Origin: Haliea salexigens DSM 19537
GTDB lineage: Bacteria > Pseudomonadota > Gammaproteobacteria > Pseudomonadales > Halieaceae
Length of the DNA: 64,000 bases
Direction of reading: 5' to 3'
NCBI RefSeq assembly: GCF_000423125.1
Contig: NZ_AUHJ01000011.1
Location: forward strand, 1 to 64,000
Positions 37,016 to 46,697 of the stretch are shown here, piece by piece (positions within the stretch are counted from its first letter, which is position 1; every line of letters starts with the position of its first letter). The notes under the pieces are model-generated. The model saw only the letters and a list, made by a program, of their open reading frames with translations. It had not been told where the DNA came from and did no database searches. Position numbers and translations under genes: made by a program.

Positions 37016-38662
37016 ATGCACCAACTCAGTGGGCTCGACGCAACATTTCTGTATGCGGAAATGAACAACTCACCAATGCATATCGCGCCGTTGCTGATTT
37101 ACGATCCCGCCACTACCGGTCGCGATGTGGTGCGCTTCAAGGACATTCTCCAGACCTTTGCTGAACGGCTGGACCGTTCCCCGGTGTTTCGGCGCAAGCT
37201 GGCCATGGTGCCATTGAACCTGGATCAGCCCTACTGGGTGGACGACGATCGCTTCGATCTTGAATTTCATGTGCGGCACATTGCCCTGCCCAAGCCTGGC
37301 GACTGGCGGCAGCTATCCATTCTGGCGGCGCGCCTGCATGCCCGCCCCCTGGATCGGGCGCGCCCCTTATGGGAGGCCTATATCATTGAGGGGCTGGACA
37401 ATGTGGCGGGCCTGCCGCAGGGCTGCTATGCCATGCTGCTCAAAGTGCACCACGCCGCCATAGATGGCGCCTCCGGTGTGGAGCTGATATCCGCGCTGCA
37501 CGATTTCACCGCAACGCCGCCGCCGCCGCGCCCCGCGGCGCCGCCGCTGCTGGATTCACCACCCAGTCAGGCGGAGATGTTGTGGCGTGCCTACAAGGCC
37601 AATATGAAAGCGCCGTTTCGCCTGGCGCGCATGGTGGGGCAGGGTATTCCGGCCTGGCGGCGTGTGCACGAGGGGGTGAAAGCGAAAAAATTCCGCACGC
37701 TGGGCGACAAGGAGCGCACCCGTTTCAATGCGGCCGTATCGCCGCACCGTGTGTTTGGCGCCGCCGACTTCGACCTCGCGGTGATTCGCAAAGCCCGCGA
37801 GGCAGTGCCAGGTGCCACGGTCAACGATGCCATTCTCAGCATTGTAGGTGGGGCCCTGCGGCAGTACCTGATGGACAAGAAGGAACTGCCCGCCAAGAGC
37901 CTGGTGGCCGGTGCACCGGTCAACGTGCGCAGCCGCGATGAGGCAAAAACCGGCGGCAACCAGGTGTCGATGATGACGGTGCCGCTGGGTTCCGATGTGG
38001 CCGACCCTCTGGAGCGGCTGCGCGGTGTGCACCGGGACGCCGTGGGCTCCAAGGCCTACCACGAGGCCGTGGGTGCCCGCTTTATGACCGACATGACACA
38101 CAGCCTGCCCGCCGAGCTGGCCGCGCTGGGTGTGCGGGCGGCGCTGAGCTCCGGCCTGATGGCGGGCATGAAGCCGATTTTCAACACCATCGTGACCAAC
38201 GTGCCGGGCCCGCAGGTGCCCTTGTATATGCGCGGTGCACACGTGGTGCGCAGCTATGGGTTGGGCCCCTGCATCGACAACATGGGGTTGTTTCACGCGG
38301 TAACCAGCTACGACGGGCAGATTGCGGTGTCGTTTCAGGCGTGCCGGGCCATGATGCCGGACCCCGGGTTCTATGAGCAGTGCCTGCAGCGCGCCTACCG
38401 GGAGTTGCAGGCGGCGGCCGAGGGCCTCTTGCGCGGGGGCAGGAAAAAGACCGCGGTACGCAAAAAGTCCGCGGCCAAAACGCAATCGGGTACATCCCCG
38501 GGCAAGGCAGGCCCCGGGCGGACGAAAGTCAAAAAGGATGCTGTGACGCGCGCGACGACAAAAGCCATACGGAAAAAACCGGCGCCCGGGAAGGCGGTCC
38601 CCAAGGGCAAGAAAGTGCCTGCGGCCGCCGCCAGTCGTCGCCCGCGCAAACCGCGGGCCTGA
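37016..38662 (+). CDS. Wax ester synthase / diacylglycerol acyltransferase (WS/DGAT) with long basic tail
   Basis: This 548-residue enzyme joins acyl-CoA to fatty alcohols or diacylglycerol to make storage lipid. I chose the ATG at 37016 (MHQLSGLDATFLY), preceded by GGGAG. The catalytic HHxxxDG motif is KVHHAAIDGASG near residue 145. Other family motifs are RPLWEAYIIEGL, ATVNDAILSIVGGALRQYL and NVPGPQVPLYM. The usual enzyme is about 450-480 residues. Here residues 473-548 form an added tail with 27 Lys/Arg and one acidic residue, resembling histone H1-like or granule-associated repeats. That tail is unusual. Confidence 0.93.
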   Translation: MHQLSGLDATFLYAEMNNSPMHIAPLLIYDPATTGRDVVRFKDILQTFAERLDRSPVFRRKLAMVPLNLDQPYWVDDDRFDLEFHVRHIALPKPGDWRQLSILAARLHARPLDRARPLWEAYIIEGLDNVAGLPQGCYAMLLKVHHAAIDGASGVELISALHDFTATPPPPRPAAPPLLDSPPSQAEMLWRAYKANMKAPFRLARMVGQGIPAWRRVHEGVKAKKFRTLGDKERTRFNAAVSPHRVFGAADFDLAVIRKAREAVPGATVNDAILSIVGGALRQYLMDKKELPAKSLVAGAPVNVRSRDEAKTGGNQVSMMTVPLGSDVADPLERLRGVHRDAVGSKAYHEAVGARFMTDMTHSLPAELAALGVRAALSSGLMAGMKPIFNTIVTNVPGPQVPLYMRGAHVVRSYGLGPCIDNMGLFHAVTSYDGQIAVSFQACRAMMPDPGFYEQCLQRAYRELQAAAEGLLRGGRKKTAVRKKSAAKTQSGTSPGKAGPGRTKVKKDAVTRATTKAIRKKPAPGKAVPKGKKVPAAAASRRPRKPRA

Positions 38663-38851
38663 TTACCGGCTGCTATAGTCCGGCCCGCGGTGCAGCGGTG
38701 CGCTGAGGGTGCCATCGGGCGCGATGCGCCACGGCGCACCCTCGCAAATGGCATAGTTGCGGCAATCGGGCAAACAACCGCGGCACGGTAGCCGGGGGTG
38801 TTGTGTGGGGGCGGGCTTGCCGGCGTTCTCAGCCCTGTGGTTCTCTGCCAT
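38663..38851 (-). CDS. Small Cys-rich protein abutting the WS/DGAT gene
   Basis: This 62-residue ORF is convergent with the WS/DGAT gene and its stop directly abuts that stop. It is supported by a GGAG site eight bases before the ATG. The core PCRGCLPDCRNYAICEGAPW has four Cys spaced CxxCxxxCx5C, which could bind zinc or a cluster. I recall similar short ORFs in gammaproteobacteria but no function. It is small enough that it could be a chance ORF, though the ribosome site and Cys spacing argue for a gene. Confidence 0.6.
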   Translation of the reverse strand: MAENHRAENAGKPAPTQHPRLPCRGCLPDCRNYAICEGAPWRIAPDGTLSAPLHRGPDYSSR

Positions 38852-38916
38852 GTCAAAGTCTCCAGAATGCAGGCCAGTATACGGGATTGGCGCGCTGCCC
38901 GATCAGCGGGCGGTGC

Positions 38917-39894
38917 TCAGCCATTGCGTGCGAGCAGATGGCAGGCCGCCAGATGTGTATCGGCCAGCGGGGCCAGCACGGGCTCCGTGGCGCTGCACTG
39001 GGGCTCGGCGCGCGGGCAACGCGGGTGAAAGCTGCAGCCCTGTGGGGGATTGATGGGTGAGGGCACGTCGCCGCGCAGCACCTCGCGCTGCGCGCGGCGG
39101 TGTGGGTCGGGCACGGGAATGGCCGCAATCAGGCTTTGGGTGTAAGGGTGGGCCGCCTCCCGGTAGAGCGTTTCACTGGCGGCGGTTTCCACGATTTTTC
39201 CCAGGTACATGATCGCCACCCGGTCAGATACATGCTTGACCACAGCCAGGTCGTGGGCAATGAAGAGATAAGCGAGATTGAACTCGCGTTGCAGGTCCAC
39301 CAGCAGGTTGAGGATCTGGCTCTGGATTGACACGTCCAGCGCGGATACCGGCTCATCACAGATCACCAGCTTCGGATTCAGGGCGATGGCGCGCGCTATG
39401 CCGATACGCTGTCGCTGGCCCCCGGAGAACTCGAAGGGAAAGCGTGTAGCCGAACGCGCCGGCAGGCCGACGATGTTCAGCAGTTCCGCGACCCGCTTGC
39501 GCCGCCAGAGGCGATCACCGATGCGGTGCACGATGAACGGCTCCTCCAGAATGTCGCCCACGGTGTGCCGTGCATTCAGCGACTCCATCGGGTCCTGGAA
39601 GATCATCTGGATGTCCTGGCGCAGCGGGCGCAGGCGGCGCGCGCGCATCTGCGTGATGTCTTGCCCGGCAAAGTGGATACTGCCTCCCGTGGGTGTGTAG
39701 AGGCGCGTGATACAACGCCCGAGGGTCGATTTGCCACAGCCTGATTCGCCCACCAGGCCAAGGGTTTCGCCCGGGTTGATGTTGAATGACACCCCGTCGA
39801 CCGCGCGGTTGAAGGCACGGGCGCGCAGGAACAGGCCCTCGCGCACGGGAAAGTGCATTTGCAGGTTGTTCACCTCCAGCAGAGGCGCGCTCAC
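38917..39894 (-). CDS. Peptide ABC transporter ATP-binding protein (OppF/DppF type)
   Basis: This 325-residue ATPase powers import by the permease pair encoded upstream. I chose the GTG at 39894 because it overlaps the previous stop as GTGA, after a GGTGG site; a TTG at 39915 would add seven residues. Walker A is GESGCGKST, the signature is [17 protein letters not shown], Walker B is LVICDEP, and AHDL is the H-loop. The C-terminal [14 protein letters not shown] resembles the Cys-containing oligopeptide-transporter tail (oligo_HPY). It is the last gene of the five-gene operon. Confidence 0.93.
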   Translation of the reverse strand: MSAPLLEVNNLQMHFPVREGLFLRARAFNRAVDGVSFNINPGETLGLVGESGCGKSTLGRCITRLYTPTGGSIHFAGQDITQMRARRLRPLRQDIQMIFQDPMESLNARHTVGDILEEPFIVHRIGDRLWRRKRVAELLNIVGLPARSATRFPFEFSGGQRQRIGIARAIALNPKLVICDEPVSALDVSIQSQILNLLVDLQREFNLAYLFIAHDLAVVKHVSDRVAIMYLGKIVETAASETLYREAAHPYTQSLIAAIPVPDPHRRAQREVLRGDVPSPINPPQGCSFHPRCPRAEPQCSATEPVLAPLADTHLAACHLLARNG

Positions 39895-40862
39895 AGTGCT
39901 TGCCACCGCAGGCAACTGACCGTGTGCCCCGCGGCTAGCAGCTCCGGTGCGGGTACTTGCTCCCGGCAGCGGTCGATGGCGTGCTCGCAGCGGTTTTCGA
40001 AGCGGCAGCCGATGGGCAGGTCGCGCAGCCCGGGCACCATGCCCTCAATGACGCCCAGGCGCGATTTTGCCGGCGTTTCCAGCCTGGGAATGGACGCCAA
40101 CAGGCCGCGTGTGTAGGGATGTGCCGGGCGGTCGAAAATATCAAAGACACTGCCCTGTTCCGCGACCTTGCCCGCGTACATCACCACTACCTGCTCGCAG
40201 GTCTCCGCAATCACGCCAAGATCATGGGTGATCATGATCACCGCCATCCCCATGCGGCGCTGCAGGTCGGCGATCAATTCCAGGATCTGTGCCTGAATGG
40301 TCACGTCCAGTGCGGTGGTGGGTTCGTCGGCAATCAGCAGGTCCGGCTCGCAGGCCAGCGCCATGGCGATCACCACCCGTTGGCGCATGCCACCGGACAA
40401 CTGGTGGGGGTATTCACCCAGGCGCAGGTCTGGCGAGGGAATACCCACGCGATCCAGCATATCGGCGGCGGCGCGCAGGGCATTCGCGGGCTCACAGACC
40501 TTGTGCAGTAACATGCCCTCGGTGAGCTGGCGACCGATGGTGTGCACAGGGTTCAGTGCGGTCATCGGTTCCTGAAACACCATGCCGATGCGCCGCCCGC
40601 GGACTTTCTCCATTGCTGGAATGTCCAGCCGGGTGAGGTCAGTGCCCTGAAAGGTGATGCTGCCCCCGGCAATGCGCCCCATGGGCTGCGGCAGCAGGCG
40701 CATCATCGACAGCGCGGTCACGCTCTTGCCGCAGCCCGATTCGCCAACAATGCCCAGCGTGGCGCCTGCCTCAACTTCGAAACTGACGCCGTCAACCGCG
40801 CGCACCAGGCCTTCATCGGTGGCGAATTCGGTGATCAGCTGATCGACTTCAAGCAGCGCCAC
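39891..40862 (-). CDS. Peptide ABC transporter ATP-binding protein (OppD/DppD type)
   Basis: This 323-residue ATPase is the partner of the OppF-type protein. It starts at GTG, three bases after the stop of the solute-binding protein. Walker A is GESGCGKSV, the signature is [16 protein letters not shown], Walker B is [12 protein letters not shown], and ITHDL is the H-loop. The C-terminal [14 protein letters not shown] is the oligo_HPY motif that forms an iron-sulfur or metal site in some Dpp proteins. In E. coli YejABEF the two ATPases are fused as YejF; here they are separate. Confidence 0.93.
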   Translation of the reverse strand: MALLEVDQLITEFATDEGLVRAVDGVSFEVEAGATLGIVGESGCGKSVTALSMMRLLPQPMGRIAGGSITFQGTDLTRLDIPAMEKVRGRRIGMVFQEPMTALNPVHTIGRQLTEGMLLHKVCEPANALRAAADMLDRVGIPSPDLRLGEYPHQLSGGMRQRVVIAMALACEPDLLIADEPTTALDVTIQAQILELIADLQRRMGMAVIMITHDLGVIAETCEQVVVMYAGKVAEQGSVFDIFDRPAHPYTRGLLASIPRLETPAKSRLGVIEGMVPGLRDLPIGCRFENRCEHAIDRCREQVPAPELLAAGHTVSCLRWQAL

Positions 40863-40865
40863 GGC

Positions 40866-42818
40866 TCACTCCGCCCACTGGTCGTACACGGTAATCACCG
40901 GGTCGAAGGCCTTGCCCTCGCGGCGGGCGGCTTCTGTTTCCGCTTTCATGTCGGTGTCGATCCAGTGCACGAAAGCGTCGCCCGGGCCCGCGGCGTGTTT
41001 CTGGGAGAAACCCTCGGGGTAGCGCAGCCAGCGCCAGTGGCCAATGCGGAAGAAGCCCTGGTAGAAGCCGGGGACGAAGGAGGCGTGGGCGTGATGCAGT
41101 TCAGTCATCTGATGCGCGAGCCGGACCATTTCGTCTTGATCGCTGGAGCGCCGATAGCGCTCAATCAGCGCGTCCATCTCCGCGATCGCGAAACTCTCCA
41201 GATTGTTGGTCTGGGCTTTCAGTTTGCGTTCGGGGTTGACGCTGCCGTCCTCGAGGAAGGCTTTGTCATAGGCATTGTCCGAGTGGTAGTGCTCCCAGAA
41301 GCGGGGGTACAGCTCCAGGAATACGCCGAAGGCGGTGAAGAAGATATCGTGTTGCTTCTCCTGCGCCTTCTTCCAGCCAACCGTGCTGTCCAGCACCTCG
41401 ATACGCAGCTCCAGGCCGGCTTTGGCGGCCTCTTCACGCAATATGGTCAATACATCACGCAGGCTCTCGTAGCCGGTGGAGAGGGTGAAGGCCAGCCGCC
41501 GGCCCTCGGCATTGACCAGAATGCCATCGGCACCGCGTGTGTTGAAACCGGCCGCCGCAAAATGCGCCTGTGCCTTGTCGATATCGAACGCGCGGGCGGT
41601 GATGGTGGGGTGCGTAAATTCGCCAAACCCTTCGTGCGAGGTGTTCATGCGCGTGTTATCACCGCGGAAGAACTTTTCAATCACCAGGCTCCAGTTGGTC
41701 GCGTAATTGATGCCCAGGCGGATTTCCTGATTGTTCAGCAGGGGCTGCGCCGTGTTGATCCACAGGCCGAAATTGGGGCGTGGGCGCTGGTTGTAGTACA
41801 TCACCTTGTGGATGTAGCCGGCCTGCACGTCGGGGTCGCTGTCGGGCAGCTTTTCGTACCAGTACTCCGCCAGGCCCAGCCCGAACTGGTCGATGTCACC
41901 GCGTTTGAACGCTTCGAAGGTCTTGGCGTCGTCGCGGATGACGCTGAACTGGATGCGGTCCGGGTTGAAGCGGTAGCGCCAGTACTTCTTGTCTTTCGCC
42001 CACCCGTCCTTGTTGCGTGTGAGGGCGATGGAGCGGCCCTTGCGCACGTCCTCTGGTCGCACCACGTAAGCGCCGGTAGTGGGTTCGAATCGCCATTGAT
42101 AGCGTTCAGTGAAGTCGTCACCCATTTCCCGGTAGAAGTGCTGGGCGATGGGCCGCAGGAGCAACACGCGCTCATCGAGGTCCGGCTTCAGTTCGCGGGT
42201 GGTGATGGAGAGAGTGTGGTCGTCATAGCGTGTGATGTTGCTGTACGTGGTGCTGTAGAAGTTGTTGTACCAGGGCGCCATGATGTATGGCGAGCGGTAG
42301 AACCAGAACATGAACAGATAGTCGTCGGCGGTGACGGGCTCTCCATCCGAGAAGCGGGCTGCCGGGTCCAGCTTGACGTACACCGTGCGCGATTCTTCAT
42401 CAATTGCCCAGGATTCGGCCAGGCCGGGGTAGAGGTCTCGCGTGTCCGGGTGCACATGGGCCATGGTCATGGTGGTGTCGTCGAGCAGGAAAGTCCGGAA
42501 GCCGCCGTTGGAGTCCGGCCCGACCGTGCGCAGCGTGCGCGGGAAGTCCTGGAGGGCGGCGTTTTGCGTGCCGCCCTTTACCGCCTCGGGCGAGCCGATG
42601 TCGGGTAGATGGTCGTTGTTTTCCCACACCAGGCCTGTGGGCAAGTCAGCCGCGGTTTTGAAGCTGAAGAATTCCGGGTTGGCGGCGTAGAAGGCCTCGA
42701 CCTCTGCCGTGATATCGGCAGCGCCAGCGCCGTCAGCGCTATCCGGCTGCTCCTCGGGCGACTCGCTACAGCCCGCTACGCACAGGCCCAGCAGCAGGCA
42801 GTACAGGATTTTTCTCAT
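40866..42818 (-). CDS. Peptide ABC transporter solute-binding lipoprotein (YejA-like, family 5)
   Basis: This 650-residue lipoprotein has a signal peptide ending in LCVAGC, so Cys17 is the predicted lipid anchor. The family 5 fold is recognised from LYPGLAESWAID near the N-terminus, WINTAQPLLNN and RLGINYATNW in the middle, and the C-terminal lobe with HAHASFVPGFYQG. YejA-type proteins bind peptides, including microcin C-like heptapeptides and host-derived peptides. It lies between the permease and ATPase genes. Its placement after the permeases is different from yejABEF, where it comes first. Confidence 0.9.
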   Translation of the reverse strand: MRKILYCLLLGLCVAGCSESPEEQPDSADGAGAADITAEVEAFYAANPEFFSFKTAADLPTGLVWENNDHLPDIGSPEAVKGGTQNAALQDFPRTLRTVGPDSNGGFRTFLLDDTTMTMAHVHPDTRDLYPGLAESWAIDEESRTVYVKLDPAARFSDGEPVTADDYLFMFWFYRSPYIMAPWYNNFYSTTYSNITRYDDHTLSITTRELKPDLDERVLLLRPIAQHFYREMGDDFTERYQWRFEPTTGAYVVRPEDVRKGRSIALTRNKDGWAKDKKYWRYRFNPDRIQFSVIRDDAKTFEAFKRGDIDQFGLGLAEYWYEKLPDSDPDVQAGYIHKVMYYNQRPRPNFGLWINTAQPLLNNQEIRLGINYATNWSLVIEKFFRGDNTRMNTSHEGFGEFTHPTITARAFDIDKAQAHFAAAGFNTRGADGILVNAEGRRLAFTLSTGYESLRDVLTILREEAAKAGLELRIEVLDSTVGWKKAQEKQHDIFFTAFGVFLELYPRFWEHYHSDNAYDKAFLEDGSVNPERKLKAQTNNLESFAIAEMDALIERYRRSSDQDEMVRLAHQMTELHHAHASFVPGFYQGFFRIGHWRWLRYPEGFSQKHAAGPGDAFVHWIDTDMKAETEAARREGKAFDPVITVYDQWAE

Positions 42819-42843
42819 GGCAGGTTCCTCATGTGCGTTGGCC

Positions 42844-43911
42844 CTAGCGGTAAACGGAGAAGGTCTTCGGGTCGAATGATTCGCGGATGGCTTCGCCGAT
42901 AAAGGTCACCAGCGTCAGCAGTGCCACCAGCGTGCCAAAGGCGGAGATCACGATCCACGGTGCGGTGCGCAGGTTGGCGGTGCCCTGCTTGAGCAACTCG
43001 CCCAGGCTGGGCGTGGGCACGGGCAGGCCGAAACCCAGGAAATCCAGCGCCGTGATAGCGGAAATGGCCGCTATCACAGTGAAAGGCATGAAGGTGATGA
43101 GTGTCGACAGCACGTTGGGCATGATGTGGCGGAAAATGATGCGCGTATTCGAGGCCCCGATAATGCGTGCGGCAGCCACGTAGTCCCGGGCCTTTTCCTT
43201 GTAGGTTTCCGTGCGCATGTAATACGTCATGCCGGTCCAGGAGAACAGCACCATCACCAGCAGCAGAATGCTGATGCGCGTCGGCACAGCCACCGTCGAG
43301 GGAATGACCGAGAAAATGATAATAACCATGTACAGGAAGGGCACGTTGGACCAGATCTCGATCACGCGCTGCAGTGCGAGGTCGAAGACCCCGCCAAAAT
43401 AGCCCATGGCGCAACCGATCGCGATGCCGATCAGGTAGACGGACAGTGTAAAGCCGAGGGCAAACAGCAGCGCAATACGGGTGCCGTAGAAAAGCCGCGC
43501 CAGAATGTCGCGGCTGGTGGTGTCGGTGCCGAGGTAATGCTGCGCTTCAGCGCTGGGTGGCTGGGGTCGGAACACGCCGCCGGCGGCATTGTTCTCGTAG
43601 GGGTTGTAGGGCACCAGGGGCAGCAGCAGCCAGTTGCCCTCATCGGCCGCGGCGAAGCGCGCCTGCAATTCGCGGTAGTTGGTTTCGTACTGGTAGTCGA
43701 GGCCGAAGTCGCTGCCCGGATGGAAGTCACCGTAAGTGGGGAAATACAGCTCGCCCTGGTAGCTGACCACCAGGGCCCGGCTGTTGATCAGCAGTTCGCC
43801 GCAGGCGAGCAGTGCCGAGAGGCCCACCAGAATCAGGAAGCTGTAGTAGCCGCGCTTGATCTGCCGAAAGCGGCGGAGCTTCTTGCGCGTTTGTGGGGTG
43901 AGGTTCAGCAC
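42844..43911 (-). CDS. Peptide ABC transporter permease (YejE-like)
   Basis: This 355-residue inner membrane permease starts at GTG, three bases after the previous stop. It has one N-terminal helix, a long periplasmic loop typical of YejE (with SFLILVGLSALLACGELLINSRALVVSYQGELYF-like context), and five more helices. The ATPase-contact EAA loop is EKARDYVAAARIIGASNTRIIFRHIMPN. It pairs with the YejB-like permease to form the channel. Confidence 0.93.
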   Translation of the reverse strand: MLNLTPQTRKKLRRFRQIKRGYYSFLILVGLSALLACGELLINSRALVVSYQGELYFPTYGDFHPGSDFGLDYQYETNYRELQARFAAADEGNWLLLPLVPYNPYENNAAGGVFRPQPPSAEAQHYLGTDTTSRDILARLFYGTRIALLFALGFTLSVYLIGIAIGCAMGYFGGVFDLALQRVIEIWSNVPFLYMVIIIFSVIPSTVAVPTRISILLLVMVLFSWTGMTYYMRTETYKEKARDYVAAARIIGASNTRIIFRHIMPNVLSTLITFMPFTVIAAISAITALDFLGFGLPVPTPSLGELLKQGTANLRTAPWIVISAFGTLVALLTLVTFIGEAIRESFDPKTFSVYR

Positions 43912-43914
43912 GGT

Positions 43915-44934
43915 CTACTGGAACCGTATCCGCGGATCGACCAGCGCGACCAGAATGTCCGAGAGAATGTTGCCAATCAGCAGCAACAGGCTGGCCAGCA
44001 GCACCACGCCCATGACCACCGGGTAGTCGCGATCGAGGATGGCGGTCAGGCCCAGCAAGCCAAAGCCGTCGATATCGAAAATGGTTTCAATGAGGAATGA
44101 TCCGGAGACCAGCAGGGTGATGTTCTGGCCGAAGGTGGTGGCGATGGGGATCAGCGAGTTGCGCACGGCGTGACGGGTGACCGATTGCCGGAACGACACC
44201 CCCTTGGCGATTGCGGTGCGTATGTAGTCCGCCGCCAGGTTGTCCATCAGGTGGTTTTTGAGTAGCAGCGTGACCAGCGCAAAACTGCCCACGAGGTAGC
44301 AGATGAGGGGCAGTATCGAGTGGCTCAGCAGATCCAGTGCCTGTGCCCCCGGGGACAGGTCTCGAAAGTCGTAACTGACGAACCCGCCCATGGGAAACCA
44401 ATCGAGGCGTACCGAAAACAGCAGTATGAGGAGTGAGCCCAGGGCGTAGCCGGGGATGGCATAGCCGATGAAAATCAGCACCGAGCTGATATTGTCGACA
44501 AAGGTGCGATGGCGTATGGCTTTCAGAATACCCAGGGGTATGCACACGGCATAGGTGATCACCAGGGTCACCAGCCCGTAGTAGAGCGACACGGGAAAGC
44601 GTTCACTGATCACGTCCCAGACCGGCTCGTTGTAGCGATAGGAACTGCCCAGGTCCCCGCGCAGCACCTTGCCCAGCCACGCGGCGTAGCTCTGCAGTAC
44701 GGGCTTGTCGAAGCCGTAGTACTCGCGCAGGCGATCCAGTTGTGCCTCGGAAATGGCCATGCCCTGCCCCGCCATTTGCGAGCCGCCGCCGGACAGGTTC
44801 ATCTGCTGGGTTTCCATGATGGCGCGTTCAAGCGGGCCGCCCGGCACCAGGCGGGTAATGGCGAAGACGATAATGGTCACGCCAATGAGTGTGGGGGGAA
44901 CGAGCAACAGGCGTCTGAGAAAGTAGTCGCGCAT
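43915..44934 (-). CDS. Peptide ABC transporter permease (YejB-like)
   Basis: This 339-residue permease is the first gene of the transporter operon. It begins MRDYFLRRLLLVPPTLIGVTIIVFAITRLVPGGPLE in the way typical of DppB/YejB proteins, and has an inserted periplasmic loop before helix 2. The EAA loop is DYIRTAIAKGVSFRQSVTRHAVRNSLIP. A promoter must lie in 44935-45118, which it shares with the divergent nei gene. No operator is obvious there. Confidence 0.93.
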   Translation of the reverse strand: MRDYFLRRLLLVPPTLIGVTIIVFAITRLVPGGPLERAIMETQQMNLSGGGSQMAGQGMAISEAQLDRLREYYGFDKPVLQSYAAWLGKVLRGDLGSSYRYNEPVWDVISERFPVSLYYGLVTLVITYAVCIPLGILKAIRHRTFVDNISSVLIFIGYAIPGYALGSLLILLFSVRLDWFPMGGFVSYDFRDLSPGAQALDLLSHSILPLICYLVGSFALVTLLLKNHLMDNLAADYIRTAIAKGVSFRQSVTRHAVRNSLIPIATTFGQNITLLVSGSFLIETIFDIDGFGLLGLTAILDRDYPVVMGVVLLASLLLLIGNILSDILVALVDPRIRFQ

Positions 44935-45118
44935 GCGATGTCCGGTGGTGCCTCGGTCGTGTTCCCTGCTGTACGGTGCGCCAGCGTGACGTTGGATGGT
45001 GCCACAAAGCCACCCTCGGGCAAAGCGTTGGTCGCGATCTCATCCGCTCTGGCGCCAGCCGCGTAAGCCATGACATTGTGGACGGTGTGAAAACACCCTG
45101 TAGGGATAGAGGTAAACG

Positions 45119-45940
45119 ATGCCAGAAGGCCCTGAAATCCGACGTGCGGCAGACAGGATTGCTGCTGTACTGGAGGGGCGCAGGGTGGAGACCGTGCGGG
45201 TCGGTTTGCCGCGCCTGCAAAAAGCGGTGGCACAGTTGCAGGGTCACAGGGTGCAGGCAGTGGAAACCCGGGGCAAGGCCATGCTGGTGCATTTCGAGCA
45301 CGGTCTGACCGTGTATTCACACAATCAGCTCTACGGCGTCTGGCGCGTGGTGTCAGGGCACGCGTTGCCCGAAAGCAGGCGGTCTTTGCGCCTGTTGCTG
45401 CAAACCGCAACTGACTCCGCCATTCTTTACAGCGCCTCGGATATCAGCGTGTGGCCAGTGGAGGAGCTCGGGTTGCATCCTTTTCTGGCCCGACTGGGCC
45501 CCGACATCATGGCCGCGGACCTTGCCTGGCGGACGATCGCGCAGCGCCTGCAGAGTCCGCAATTCACCGGGCGCAAACTCGCCAGCCTGTATCTGGACCA
45601 GGGTTTCCTTGCCGGCATCGGCAATTATTTGCGCAGCGAAATCTTGCATGAGGCTTCCCTGCACCCGCTGCGGCGGGCGGCGAGCCTGAGTTCCGGTGAG
45701 CGTGGCCGACTGGCGCGTGCGACGCTTGCTATCAGCCGGCGCAGCTACGACACGGGAGGCGTGACACTGGCGGCACCGCTGGCGCGATCGCTGCAGCGCC
45801 GTGCGCTGGAGTGGGAGCAGCGCCGGTTTGCCGTGTTTGGGCGTGCGGAGTTACCCTGCTACCGCTGCGGCACACGCATTGTGCGCAGGGAGTTCAATAG
45901 CCGCCGCCTTTACTTCTGCCCTGTATGCCAAGTGGAGTGA
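45119..45940 (+). CDS. nei: Endonuclease VIII (Nei) DNA glycosylase/AP lyase
   Basis: This 273-residue enzyme removes oxidised pyrimidines and cuts the abasic site in base excision repair. The N-terminus MPEGPEI supplies the catalytic Pro1 and Glu2 after Met removal. The helix-two-turn-helix is FLDQGFLAGIGNYLRSEIL-like, at about residues 160-180. The C-terminal zinc finger is CYRCGTRIVRREFNSRRLYFCPVC. An AGAGG site precedes the start. The residue pattern after the first helix fits Nei rather than MutM. Confidence 0.93.
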   Translation: MPEGPEIRRAADRIAAVLEGRRVETVRVGLPRLQKAVAQLQGHRVQAVETRGKAMLVHFEHGLTVYSHNQLYGVWRVVSGHALPESRRSLRLLLQTATDSAILYSASDISVWPVEELGLHPFLARLGPDIMAADLAWRTIAQRLQSPQFTGRKLASLYLDQGFLAGIGNYLRSEILHEASLHPLRRAASLSSGERGRLARATLAISRRSYDTGGVTLAAPLARSLQRRALEWEQRRFAVFGRAELPCYRCGTRIVRREFNSRRLYFCPVCQVE

Positions 45941-45968
45941 TGGTCGGCGGGCGAGTGGCGCCCGCCTG

Positions 45969-46619
45969 CTAGCGGTTGCTGTTCAGGCGCTGCTGGCGTC
46001 GCCAGTCCCAGGGTGGCATGGGATCGTCGGCCGCCCATAAACCGCGTCGCGCCGAGCGCGCGTCCCGTTCGGCGGCTTCCAGGGCGTGCTCCTGGCGCGC
46101 GAAATACTGGTACCACCAGGCGTGGCCCTGCTGCACCATTGCCAGGTTCACGTTGCGCCCTTCGGCATAGACCGTGCCGACCTTGCGGCCGTAGTCGTCC
46201 TCTTCAATGACCACCACGCCGAGGCGTTTACCCGACACCAGCGCGACCAGCGCTTCCCGGGCGCGATTGCCGTGGGGCTGGTCCCTCTCTGGTGCGTCAA
46301 TGCCGTAAAAGCGCACCTTGTGCTGCGTGTTGCCTGCATCCAGCAGCGACAGGGTATCCCCATCGGCGATCCTGACCACGCGACCGGTGAGGTCGAACTG
46401 TGTGGGCGCTTGCCCCTCGCGCGCGGCGCCTGCGGTTTCCAGCGAGTCTACCGCCTTGCCCCAGCCAGTGCCCTCTCCGCGAGTGCCGGATAATGTATCC
46501 AGTGCCTGTCTGTGCCAGTTGATTTCGCCGTCGGTCGCGAGCTGGAACAGGCTGAGGGCCAGCAACACCACGGCGATGCGCACCAGGTTGCGAGGGGAGA
46601 GCATGGAGAAGCGTTTCAT
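45969..46619 (-). CDS. Staphylococcal nuclease (SNase)-like protein, membrane-anchored or exported
   Basis: This 216-residue protein has an N-terminal hydrophobic segment (NLVRIAVVLLALSLFQLA) and a thermonuclease domain at about residues 80-205. The ATG at 46619 (MKRFSMLSPRN) was chosen because it puts the hydrophobic segment near the start. Domain signatures are VVRIADGDTLSLLD, VRFYGIDAPERDQPHG, DDYGRKVGTVYAEGRNVN and GHAWWYQYFA. The catalytic Arg-Glu-Arg region looks complete. It probably acts in the periplasm on external nucleic acid. Confidence 0.88.
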   Translation of the reverse strand: MKRFSMLSPRNLVRIAVVLLALSLFQLATDGEINWHRQALDTLSGTRGEGTGWGKAVDSLETAGAAREGQAPTQFDLTGRVVRIADGDTLSLLDAGNTQHKVRFYGIDAPERDQPHGNRAREALVALVSGKRLGVVVIEEDDYGRKVGTVYAEGRNVNLAMVQQGHAWWYQYFARQEHALEAAERDARSARRGLWAADDPMPPWDWRRQQRLNSNR

Positions 46620-46697
46620 AGGCGTGGCGTGTGTCGGGTCAGGTGGCACTATACCGCAGCCGTTGGCGCGAGCGCACGGCGGCCCGGCACTGGGGGT

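Noticed and set aside
40542-42608. 688-residue open frame antisense to the peptide-binding lipoprotein
   Set aside because: It mirrors a strongly supported gene and shows no domain or ribosome site. Long antisense frames are common in GC-rich coding DNA.
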